Assembly (NCBI GenBank): GCA_031262005.1
Contig: JAISIO010000205.1
Span: 1-6,853 of the forward strand
Direction: 5' to 3'
Source: Bacteroidales bacterium
GTDB lineage: Bacteria; Bacteroidota; Bacteroidia; Bacteroidales; UBA1715
Length of the DNA stretch: 6,853 nucleotides
Of this stretch, positions 1 through 5,149 are shown piece by piece; the stretch's first letter is position 1; the number at the start of each line of letters is the position of its first letter. Below the pieces are notes generated by a model, which was given only the letters and a program-made list of their open reading frames with translations, had not been told where the DNA came from and searched no databases. Both the position numbers and the translations under genes were made by a program.

Positions 1-1301
1 CTCACATCGCAGCCTTCAATCAATGGAATAATGGGCAAATTAAAATGTTTTGCAAACGCATAATCGCGGCTATCGTGCGCCGGAACTGCCATAATTGCAC
101 CCGTGCCGTAGCCTGCCAACACGTAATCGGAAATCCAAATTGGAATCCTTGCACCGTTCAACGGATTAACGGCATACGAACCTGAAAATACGCCGGTTAC
201 CTTTTTGTCGATTTGCCGTTCACGTTCGGTGCGTTTTTTTGTCGCATCTAAATATGCTTGTACCGCAGGCTGCTGTTCGGGCGTTGTTAGTTGTGCAACA
301 TATTCGCTTTCGGGAGCTAACACCATAAAAGTTACGCCAAAAACAGTGTCGGCTCGTGTTGTGAAAATCTTGATTGTGAACGATTCATTGTTCGTTGTTA
401 ATTGTTCATTGGTCACTACAAAATCCATTTCGGCACCTTCACTCCGTCCAATCCAATTTTTCTGTGTTTCTTTGAGGCTTTCCGTCCAATCTATTGTTTC
501 TAATCCGTCTAACAGTCGTTGCGCATACGCTGAAACTCGCAAACACCATTGACGCATCACTTTTTGTTCCACAGGGTATCCGCCACGCTCCGAAACTCCG
601 TTGATAACCTCATCATTAGCTAACACCGTGCCGAGTGCCGGACACCAATTTACCATAGTATCAGCCAAATAAGCAATACGGTAATTCATCAAAACTTCCT
701 GTTGTTTTTTCTCATCAAAATTGTTCCACTCGGCGGCGGTAAACGAAAGTTGCTCAGTTTGCGCCGCATTCAAATTTTCGGTTCCGAATTGTTCAAAATG
801 AGCAATCAATTGTGAAATAGGTAAAACCCCCCCTCCTTCGGATGGAGCTGGGGGAAGGCTGTAATAACTATTAAACATTTGAATAAAAGCCCACTGTGTC
901 CATTTATAATATTCAGGGTCGCAGGTGCGTATTTCTCTACTCCAATCGTAGCAAAACCCGATTTTATCTAATTGCTCTCTATAGCGATTGATGTTTTGTT
1001 CGGTAGTAATCGCCGGATGTTGACCTGTTTGAATTGCGTACTGTTCTGCAGGCAAACCATAAGCATCGTAGCCCATTGGGTGCAACACATTAAAACCTTT
1101 CAAACGTTTGTAACGGCTGTAAATATCCGAAGCAATATACCCAAGCGGATGCCCCACATGCAAACCAGCTCCCGAAGGGTAGGGGAACATATCCAAAACG
1201 TAATATTTGGGCTTAGTTGCATCTTCCGTTACTTTGTATGTGCCATGTTCTTTCCAGTAGGCTTGCCATTTTTTTTCGATTTCGTTAAAATTATATTCCA
1301 T
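1..1301 (-). CDS. leuS: Leucyl-tRNA synthetase, N-terminal part (3' end beyond the window)
   Basis: Cytoplasmic class I aminoacyl-tRNA synthetase that charges tRNA-Leu with leucine using ATP. The minus strand is open from ATG at 1301 to the left edge, giving 433 codons of a protein usually over 800 residues. It starts MEYNFNEIEKKW. Residues 38-55 hold MFPYPSGAGLHVGHPLGY, the Rossmann-fold HIGH signature (HVGH 48-51). Residues 140-205 are the Bacteroidota-type extra segment, and NWCPALGTVLANDEV (218-232) is typical LeuS. The CP1 editing domain follows, with the threonine-rich TTRADT (314-319) and GTGAIMAVPAHDSRD (399-413), whose aspartate 410 matches the conserved editing-site aspartate. The KMSKS loop and anticodon-binding domain are outside the window. 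Two stretches look like repeats inserted in frame: residues 149-160 (LPPAPSEGGGVL) and about 298-307 (NEQLTTNNES). No Shine-Dalgarno is seen, which is normal for this phylum. The gene is divergent from the next one. Identity is very secure. Confidence 0.97.
   Translation of the reverse strand, partial: MEYNFNEIEKKWQAYWKEHGTYKVTEDATKPKYYVLDMFPYPSGAGLHVGHPLGYIASDIYSRYKRLKGFNVLHPMGYDAYGLPAEQYAIQTGQHPAITTEQNINRYREQLDKIGFCYDWSREIRTCDPEYYKWTQWAFIQMFNSYYSLPPAPSEGGGVLPISQLIAHFEQFGTENLNAAQTEQLSFTAAEWNNFDEKKQQEVLMNYRIAYLADTMVNWCPALGTVLANDEVINGVSERGGYPVEQKVMRQWCLRVSAYAQRLLDGLETIDWTESLKETQKNWIGRSEGAEMDFVVTNEQLTTNNESFTIKIFTTRADTVFGVTFMVLAPESEYVAQLTTPEQQPAVQAYLDATKKRTERERQIDKKVTGVFSGSYAVNPLNGARIPIWISDYVLAGYGTGAIMAVPAHDSRDYAFAKHFNLPIIPLIEGCDV
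384..411. repeat. Four tandem heptamers inside leuS
   Basis: Plus-strand units begin at 384, 391, 398 and 405, each fitting TT(C/A)(A/G)TTG; the first and last units are identical (TTCATTG). They encode LeuS residues of about 298-307 (NEQLTTNNES) in the CP1 editing domain just before TTRADT. This low-complexity heptamer string resembles the spacer arrays elsewhere in the window. The reading frame stays open. Confidence 0.8.
828..854. repeat. GC-rich hairpin repeat inside leuS
   Basis: A C-rich arm at 828-836 (CCCCCCTCC) pairs with GGAG at 844-847 and GGGGG at 850-854. The loop is TTCGGAT and there is a two-base CT bulge. It is strikingly GC-rich against AT-rich surroundings and encodes LeuS residues of about 149-158 (LPPAPSEGGG), a proline/glycine stretch atypical of LeuS. 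I read it as a small palindromic intergenic-type repeat lodged in frame in the variable Bacteroidota-specific segment. The repeat-family assignment is inference; the hairpin itself is seen directly. Confidence 0.65.
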
Positions 1302-1315
1302 GTTTTTAGTTTTTT

Positions 1316-1391
1316 AGATACGAGACACAAGATATAAGGGGTGCGGTTCCTTAGCCCTTGTTTCTTGTTCCTCGTTCCTTGTATCTTAGAG
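1316..1391. repeat. Opposed heptamer arrays forming a hairpin in the leuS leader
   Basis: Plus-strand heptamers begin at 1357, 1364, 1371 and 1378 (CTTGTTT, CTTGTTC, then variants), with a degenerate fifth at 1385. The left side, 1316-1336, read on the minus strand shows the same unit type (CTTGTGT, CTCGTAT). The two sides are inverted copies, so AGATAC at 1316 can pair with GTATCT at 1381-1386, and AAGGG at 1336-1340 with CCCTT at 1355-1359. If leuS starts from the box at 1402-1409, the whole structure lies in its untranslated leader. Confidence 0.65.
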
Positions 1392-1401
1392 TTTTGGATT
1401 G

Positions 1402-1409
1402 CAAAATTA
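1402..1409 (-). promoter_or_regulatory. Probable leuS promoter, Bacteroidota -7 box
   Basis: On the minus strand this reads TAATTTTG, a full match to the Bacteroidota -7 consensus TAnnTTTG. Transcription would start near 1396 and give a leader of roughly 95 bases before the ATG at 1301. I find no clear TTTG -33 element at the usual 19-21 base spacing, so the call rests on the -7 box and position alone. Confidence 0.6.
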
Positions 1410-1411
1410 TA

Positions 1412-1429
1412 CAATTTTACCGAAAATTG
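1412..1429. promoter_or_regulatory. Operator-like dyad upstream of the leuS -7 box
   Basis: CAATTTT at 1412-1418 and AAAATTG at 1423-1429 are perfect 7-base inverted arms around ACCG. The dyad lies two bases upstream of the -7 box, in the promoter spacer, where a repressor would block polymerase. AAAATT at 1403-1408 with AATTTT at 1413-1418 forms a second overlapping dyad. Such AT-only arms can occur by chance in this base composition, so operator function is a guess. Confidence 0.3.
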
Positions 1430-1477
1430 CATGGAATGGCTCAAATTACAATAGGAAAGAGTTAAAAACATGGTGTC

Positions 1478-1496
1478 GGCATCTATATGCCTTTTT
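1478..1496 (+). terminator. Orphan terminator-like hairpin
   Basis: GGCAT (1478-1482) and ATGCC (1487-1491) form a 5-bp stem with a CTAT loop, followed at once by five T residues on the plus strand. This is the shape of a weak intrinsic terminator. No plus-strand gene is recognised upstream of it, because leuS runs the other way, so it either ends an unseen small transcript or is chance. Confidence 0.3.
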
Positions 1497-1524
1497 CGCC
1501 CGTTGCTCACACTACCCACCAACT

Positions 1525-1556
1525 ATTTCTAAATTCCTAAATTTCCACATTTCTAC
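1525..1556. repeat. Four tandem octamers
   Basis: Four 8-base units start at 1525, 1533, 1541 and 1549 (ATTTCTAA, ATTCCTAA, then two more), fitting ATT(T/C)C(T/C)A(A/C). They end 25 bases upstream of the -7 box of the next gene, so they occupy the region upstream of its promoter. Confidence 0.75.
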
Positions 1557-1581
1557 ATCCTTTTATAATAAAAATATTTAT

Positions 1582-1589
1582 TACCTTTG
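1582..1589 (+). promoter_or_regulatory. Promoter of the secreted-protein gene, Bacteroidota -7 box
   Basis: TACCTTTG matches the Bacteroidota -7 consensus TAnnTTTG exactly. The start site would fall near 1596, leaving a leader of about 15 bases before the ATG at 1611. No TTTG -33 element is clear; the region upstream is T- and A-rich. The box also rules out the possible TTG start at 1587, which lies inside it. Confidence 0.7.
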
Positions 1590-1610
1590 CGACTGCAAAA
1601 ATTGATACAG

Positions 1611-2270
1611 ATGTTGAAAAAAATCGTTTTACTGCTATTTATTACGTGGAGCGGAATATTGGCGGCGCAAAAACCAAGTTATACCGCCACCTTAATGACT
1701 CGCCCACAACAAGAAGAGCGTTCGCCGGTGGAACTGTTGGTGCAGCCCGACATGAAAGAAGAAGCTAAACAAGGGCAAAGCGCAGAAAAAAAACAGCGAC
1801 ACGTAGAAACTACCGTTGATGCAAATCAAAATAAATTGATAATTACCACTTTGCTGAGCGATATTGCCGAAGGAACGGTGCGCATTGAAAGTGCTACGGA
1901 CGATAGTGTGGCTTCCGAACAGACATCGGAGAAAAATCCCGAAAGTTTATCAATAACCAATGCTACGCTGGTAGAATATGTCGTGAGCGGAGCTGATTAT
2001 AAAGATATTACCATAGAAAATTCAACTATTTATTCGTTGGTAATAATTAATAGTACGGCGAATTATTTAACCATTAACGGACCTGCAAATATTTCAAAAC
2101 TTACCATTAAAAATTCATTTATCAACGATGTGTTTTTTGAAAACGCCCTGATAAGTGATTTGCAAATAGAAAATGCCGATATTATGACTTTTGTAACCGA
2201 AAATACCGTTATAAAAAGTCAAAGTATCACAACAACATCAACTTCCACAAATCCGAATAGTGGACGATAA
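1611..2270 (+). CDS. Secreted protein with pentapeptide-like beta-solenoid repeats, function unknown
   Basis: I do not recognise a named family. The 219-residue product starts MLKKIVLLLFITWSGILAAQ, a classic signal peptide with likely cleavage after Ala19, so it should be exported to the periplasm or surface. Residues 20-110 are polar, with an E/K/Q-rich stretch (46-65) that looks disordered. Residues 113-198 form a regular 10-residue repeat, consensus L-x-I-x-N then (S/A)-x-I-x-x: LSITN 113, YVVSG 123, ITIEN 133, LVIIN 143, LTING 153, LTIKN 164, VFFEN 174, LQIEN 184, FVTEN 194. A single one-residue slip falls at 158-163. This matches a narrow right-handed beta-solenoid such as pentapeptide-repeat proteins. 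The tail (207-219) is Ser/Thr/Asn-rich and has no sorting domain I can see. ATG 1611 is chosen because it gives the signal peptide and sits just after the -7 box. It appears monocistronic. Confidence 0.85.
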   Translation: MLKKIVLLLFITWSGILAAQKPSYTATLMTRPQQEERSPVELLVQPDMKEEAKQGQSAEKKQRHVETTVDANQNKLIITTLLSDIAEGTVRIESATDDSVASEQTSEKNPESLSITNATLVEYVVSGADYKDITIENSTIYSLVIINSTANYLTINGPANISKLTIKNSFINDVFFENALISDLQIENADIMTFVTENTVIKSQSITTTSTSTNPNSGR

Positions 2271-2279
2271 AACGATTAA

Positions 2280-2326
2280 TTGACGAACCTTCGGATTGCA
2301 AAATTCCGAGAGGTTTCGTTAGTCAA
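2280..2326. repeat. Imperfect hairpin between the secreted-protein gene and tRNA-Ser
   Basis: TTGAC (2280-2284) pairs with GTCAA (2322-2326), GAACC (2285-2289) with GGTTTC (2312-2317, one bulge), and TCGGA (2291-2295) with TCCGA (2305-2309). A GTTA bulge lies on the right arm and the loop is about nine bases. It starts ten bases after the stop codon, so it may end that transcript or protect its 3' end. No T-run follows it, so it is not a textbook intrinsic terminator. Confidence 0.45.
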
Positions 2327-2331
2327 AATAA

Positions 2332-2418
2332 GGAGAGGTGCTCGAGTGGTTGAAGAGGCACGCCTGGAAAGCGTGTAAGCGTGAAAACGTTTCGAGAGTT
2401 CGAATCTCTTCCTCTCCG
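2332..2418 (+). tRNA. tRNA-Ser, anticodon GGA
   Basis: A complete class II tRNA of 87 bases. The acceptor stem is GGAGAGG (2332-2338) with CCTCTCC (2411-2417), followed by discriminator G at 2418. The D-stem is CTC/GAG around the AGTGG-containing loop. The anticodon stem is CACGC (2359-2363) with GCGTG (2371-2375), and loop CTGGAAA gives anticodon GGA at 2366-2368, reading UCC and UCU serine codons. The long variable arm at 2377-2392 is a 6-bp stem capped by GAAA, diagnostic of tRNA-Ser/Leu/Tyr. The T-arm is GAGAG-TTCGAAT-CTCTT (2394-2410). CCA is not encoded, so it must be added by tRNA nucleotidyltransferase. I see no clear promoter box of its own. Confidence 0.97.
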
Positions 2419-2424
2419 CAAGAT

Positions 2425-2474
2425 ACTATAATTACCAATGTGTGAAAATTATACGCATAATTGGTAATTGTAGT
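2425..2474. repeat. Long hairpin downstream of tRNA-Ser
   Basis: The 15-base arms 2425-2439 (ACTATAATTACCAAT) and 2460-2474 pair at all positions, with one G-U wobble. An inner stem, TGTGT at 2439-2443 with ACGCA at 2453-2457, extends it. It begins seven bases after the tRNA end, where a terminator or 3'-processing signal would be expected, but no T-run follows on either strand. Confidence 0.55.
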
Positions 2475-2502
2475 CGAAGGGAAAAAGTATTGATATGCAA
2501 GC

Positions 2503-2541
2503 AACTAAAAACTTATAAACTTACTAACTCGTAAACTAAAC
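2503..2541. repeat. Tandem octamers upstream of the PBP gene
   Basis: AACT begins at 2503, 2510, 2518, 2526 and 2534, giving one 7-base and four 8-base degenerate units (AACTTATA, AACTTACT, AACTCGTA and others). The array ends 26 bases before the PBP start codon, so it probably lies in that gene's promoter or leader. No TAnnTTTG box is visible here. Confidence 0.65.
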
Positions 2542-2567
2542 ATCGCACCAAATAAAAAAGCAAAACT

Positions 2568-4934
2568 ATGGCAATGAGCAGATTCAAAAAGACACTGATA
2601 ATAGTGTGGAGTGCTTTTGGGGGATTAATTCTCTTGGGCATATTGTTGTTTGTACTTATATCGAAAGGCGTGTTTGGTTTTATGCCCACGTTTGAGGATT
2701 TGGAAAACCCTCGTATGTATGCCGCAAGCGAAGTTATTTCGGCAGATGGAGTGATTTTGGGAACCTATTTCAAAGAAAATCGTGTAGAAGTGGAGTATAA
2801 TCAAATCTCACCATACGTTATCAATGCTTTGATTGCTACCGAAGATATTCGTTTTTACGACCATTCTGGTATAGATTTTTCGAGTTTGGGGCGTGTTATG
2901 GTAAAAACCGTTATGATGAGTTCCCGCAGTTCGGGCGGTGGTAGTACTATTTCACAGCAGCTGGCAAAATTGCTTTTTCCTCGCGATAGTTTTAGTTCGA
3001 GTTGGGAAATAGCCTTGCGTAAATTCAAAGAATGGATTATAGCCGTGCAACTTGAAAAACGCTACACCAAAGAAGAAATCATGACCATGTACCTCAACAA
3101 ATTTGATTTTTTGCACAATGCCAATGGTATACGAATGGCTGCCGAAGTGTACTTTAACACCACGCCCGATAAATTAACTTTGGAGCAATCGGCAATGTTG
3201 GTGGGTATGTTGAAAAATCCGTCAATTTACAATCCTCGCCGTAATCCCGAAAGCACGCTTGAACGGCGCAATGTGGTACTCAGCCAAATGTATAAATATG
3301 ACAAATTGACTGCCGAAGAATATGAAGCAGCAAAAGTACTGCCATTGAGTTTAAATTTTAAAACGTTTGACCATAATTATGGCGCAGCTCCGTATTTTCG
3401 CGAATGGTTGCGCATAACCATAAGTGCGTCAAAACCGAAACTCGAAAACTATTGGAGTCGCGAAACTTTTGTGCGCGATTCTATGCAATGGGAAAATAAT
3501 CCGCTTTATGGCTGGTGTAATAAAAATGAAAAAGCACCCGGCGAATTTTACAATATTTATCTTGATGGGTTAAAAATTTATACCACACTCGATTCGCGTA
3601 TGCAAACACATGCCGAAAATGCCATGATAAAACACATGAGCGAAATTGTGCAACCGGCATTTGACGAAGAAAATGCGAAAAACTCAAAATCACCCTTTGC
3701 TTCGGATTTATCGAAAAGTGATTTTGAACATCGTATTAAATCGGCTATCAAACAGTCGAACCGCTACAAAGCTATGCCCACAAAATCAATGTCGTGGGAC
3801 GAAGTAATGAAAGTATTCAATAAACCGGTGCCAATGACTGTATTCTCGTGGAAAAAGACCAATGTTGATACCGTAATGTCTCCGTTGGATTCTATTCGCT
3901 ATATGAAACGCTTTTTGCGCTGCGGCTTACTTTCACTTGAACCCAAAACCGGTCATGTAAAAGCGTTTGTAGGGGGCATTAATTACAAATACTTCCAATA
4001 CGACCACATTATGCAACAACGCCGTCAAGTAGGCTCTACGTTTAAACCGTTTTTGTACACACTTGCCATGCAAGAAGGAATGTCGCCCTGCAAGCAGTTT
4101 GCCAATGTGCCCACTACATTTTATATAGACGATGGAACAGAAAAAGGTGTGGAATGGACGCCCAACAATAGCGATGATGCCCGTAAAGGCGAAATGGTTA
4201 GTTTAGCATGGGCTTTGGCAACTTCAAACAACTGGATTTCAGCAAAATTGATGCAACTATTGAAGCCGGAACCGGTTATCAATTTGGCTCGCGAAATGGG
4301 TGTTTACAATCACATAGACCCTGTGCCGTCAATTTGTTTGGGCGTAGCCGATTTAACCTTGCACGAAATGGTGGGTGCTTTCGGCACGTTTCCTAATCAT
4401 GGCGTATTTACCGAACCATTGTTCGTAACACGCATTGAGGACAAACACGGAAAAGTGATTGCAACATTTTCGCCGAAACAAAACGAGGCAATTAGTGAAG
4501 AAACGGCTTATTTGATGGTTACACTGCTGCAAAACGTAGTAAATATGCGTGGCGGAACAGCTGTGGCACTGCACGGACGCTACGGAATAAAAGTGCCGGT
4601 AGCAGGAAAAACAGGAACAACTAATAGTCATGCCGATGGTTGGTTTATAGGCTTTACGTCTGATCTTGTAACCGGAGTGTGGGTTGGTGGAGAAGAAAAA
4701 AGCATTCGTTTCCGCAGTTTCCGTTATGGACAAGGTGCTCGTATGGCAATGCCAATGTTTGCCTATTATCTCAATGCGGTGGTGGACGATAGTACAATAA
4801 CCCAATATACACACAAGAAAGGTTTTGAAAGACCGCTGGGAATAGATTACTCGCGAGTGAACTGCGAAAGCACAGACGGTGGCGGTACGTTTGAACAAAC
4901 TACGCCAAATCAAATTGATAACAGATTCTATTAA
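2568..4934 (+). CDS. mrcA: Penicillin-binding protein 1A, bifunctional transglycosylase/transpeptidase
   Basis: Class A PBP that polymerises lipid II into glycan chains and cross-links the stem peptides on the periplasmic face of the inner membrane. The 788 residues are a normal length for the family. A short basic cytoplasmic tail (SRFKK) precedes one membrane anchor at about 9-32. The GT51 domain has EDIRFYDHSG (92-101, catalytic Glu92), GGGSTISQQLAKLLF (123-137), and a segment around 151-190 with RKFKEW, LEKRYTKEEI and YLNK. A Bacteroidota-type linker follows at about 270-450. The transpeptidase has all three active-site motifs: STFK (490-493, nucleophile Ser490), SNN (553-555) and KTGT (681-684), so both activities should be intact. 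The C-terminal tail is Gly-rich. ATG 2568 is taken; ATG 2574 is equally possible, with no Shine-Dalgarno to decide. The symbol is by class; distinguishing paralogues needs a tree. Confidence 0.95.
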   Translation: MAMSRFKKTLIIVWSAFGGLILLGILLFVLISKGVFGFMPTFEDLENPRMYAASEVISADGVILGTYFKENRVEVEYNQISPYVINALIATEDIRFYDHSGIDFSSLGRVMVKTVMMSSRSSGGGSTISQQLAKLLFPRDSFSSSWEIALRKFKEWIIAVQLEKRYTKEEIMTMYLNKFDFLHNANGIRMAAEVYFNTTPDKLTLEQSAMLVGMLKNPSIYNPRRNPESTLERRNVVLSQMYKYDKLTAEEYEAAKVLPLSLNFKTFDHNYGAAPYFREWLRITISASKPKLENYWSRETFVRDSMQWENNPLYGWCNKNEKAPGEFYNIYLDGLKIYTTLDSRMQTHAENAMIKHMSEIVQPAFDEENAKNSKSPFASDLSKSDFEHRIKSAIKQSNRYKAMPTKSMSWDEVMKVFNKPVPMTVFSWKKTNVDTVMSPLDSIRYMKRFLRCGLLSLEPKTGHVKAFVGGINYKYFQYDHIMQQRRQVGSTFKPFLYTLAMQEGMSPCKQFANVPTTFYIDDGTEKGVEWTPNNSDDARKGEMVSLAWALATSNNWISAKLMQLLKPEPVINLAREMGVYNHIDPVPSICLGVADLTLHEMVGAFGTFPNHGVFTEPLFVTRIEDKHGKVIATFSPKQNEAISEETAYLMVTLLQNVVNMRGGTAVALHGRYGIKVPVAGKTGTTNSHADGWFIGFTSDLVTGVWVGGEEKSIRFRSFRYGQGARMAMPMFAYYLNAVVDDSTITQYTHKKGFERPLGIDYSRVNCESTDGGGTFEQTTPNQIDNRFY

Positions 4935-4939
4935 GAATA

Positions 4940-4967
4940 ATTGAAAATTAAAAATTGAAAGTTGAAA
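4940..4967. repeat. Four tandem heptamers after the PBP gene
   Basis: Units at 4940, 4947, 4954 and 4961 fit (A/G)TT(G/A)AAA; the first and third are identical (ATTGAAA). The array begins six bases after the PBP stop codon, within the tail-to-tail spacer. It is the same type as the other 7/8-base arrays but with a different unit. Confidence 0.75.
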
Positions 4968-5009
4968 ATTTCTGTAAAAAAACGGTTTTTGCACCTCGTC
5001 GAAATCATG

Positions 5010-5033
5010 AGAGACGTGGCACGCCACGTCTCT
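5010..5033. repeat. Perfect palindrome, REP-like
   Basis: AGAGACGTGGC (5010-5020) and its exact complement GCCACGTCTCT (5023-5033) are separated by only AC. It lies in the convergent spacer between the PBP and POT genes, the usual site of repetitive extragenic palindromes. As RNA it would be a strong stem in both directions and could end or stabilise both transcripts. No T-run follows, so a repeat with bidirectional transcript-end function fits better than a standard terminator. Confidence 0.7.
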
Positions 5034-5149
5034 ACGGTATAGAATAGCCCGTAAGGGCTGTATGCAAGTGCAACGCAGCTTACGGACAAAATAGAAACAC
5101 CACACCTCAAACCCGAAGTGGGTTGAACAGCATTCTACGGAAAATAGAA
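5031..5149. repeat. Triplicated direct repeat with nested hairpins
   Basis: Three related copies occur, of the form (T/C)T(T/A)CGG followed by A/T-rich bases and ATAGAA: at 5031-5044, 5079-5096 and 5134-5149. Between copies one and two, CCGTAAGGGCTG (5049-5060) pairs with CAGCTTACGG (5076-5085) with a two-base bulge; an alternative small hairpin is AGCCC-GTAA-GGGCT (5046-5059). The last copy ends directly against the POT stop codon. Confidence 0.55.
5107..5126 (-). terminator. Weak hairpin downstream of the POT gene
   Basis: TCAA-A-CCC (5107-5114) pairs with GGGTTGA (5120-5126), giving seven pairs, one bulged A and loop GAAGT. In the POT direction it lies 24 bases after the stop codon and is followed by a T-rich but interrupted tail. 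It could be that gene's terminator, but the tail is poor. Confidence 0.3.

Larger units (their letters stand above)
1302..1610. other. Divergent spacer between leuS and the secreted-protein gene
   Basis: This 309-base stretch has no convincing gene; the short open frames across it have no recognisable protein features. It holds, from left to right, the leuS leader with opposed heptamer arrays (1316-1391), the probable leuS -7 box (1402-1409), an adjacent dyad (1412-1429), an orphan terminator-like hairpin (1478-1496), an octamer array (1525-1556) and the -7 box of the next gene (1582-1589). Stretch 1430-1477 shows nothing I can name. Confidence 0.75.

Noticed and set aside
205..1337. Plus-strand open frames opposite leuS (205-552, 972-1337)
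   Set aside because: They are antisense to clearly recognisable LeuS sequence and have no protein features or start signals.
1302..1409. T-box or leucine-type attenuator ahead of leuS
   Set aside because: I see no T-box core sequence, no run of leucine codons in a leader peptide and no terminator before the start codon; T-boxes are also not typical of this phylum.
1587..1610. Upstream TTG start adding eight residues to the secreted protein
   Set aside because: The TTG lies inside the TACCTTTG -7 box and would put polar residues before the signal peptide; ATG 1611 fits both promoter and signal peptide.
2319..2504. Minus-strand open frame across tRNA-Ser
   Set aside because: It spans the tRNA and its flanking hairpins; no coding features.
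384..4967. CRISPR array
   Set aside because: The repeats are 7-8 bases with no spacers, degenerate, and no cas gene is present.
4353..5105. 250-codon open frame on the minus strand
   Set aside because: It is antisense to the PBP transpeptidase region, with a Cys/His/Phe-rich composition and no motif; it is a shadow of the strongly supported PBP frame and runs through the spacer palindromes.
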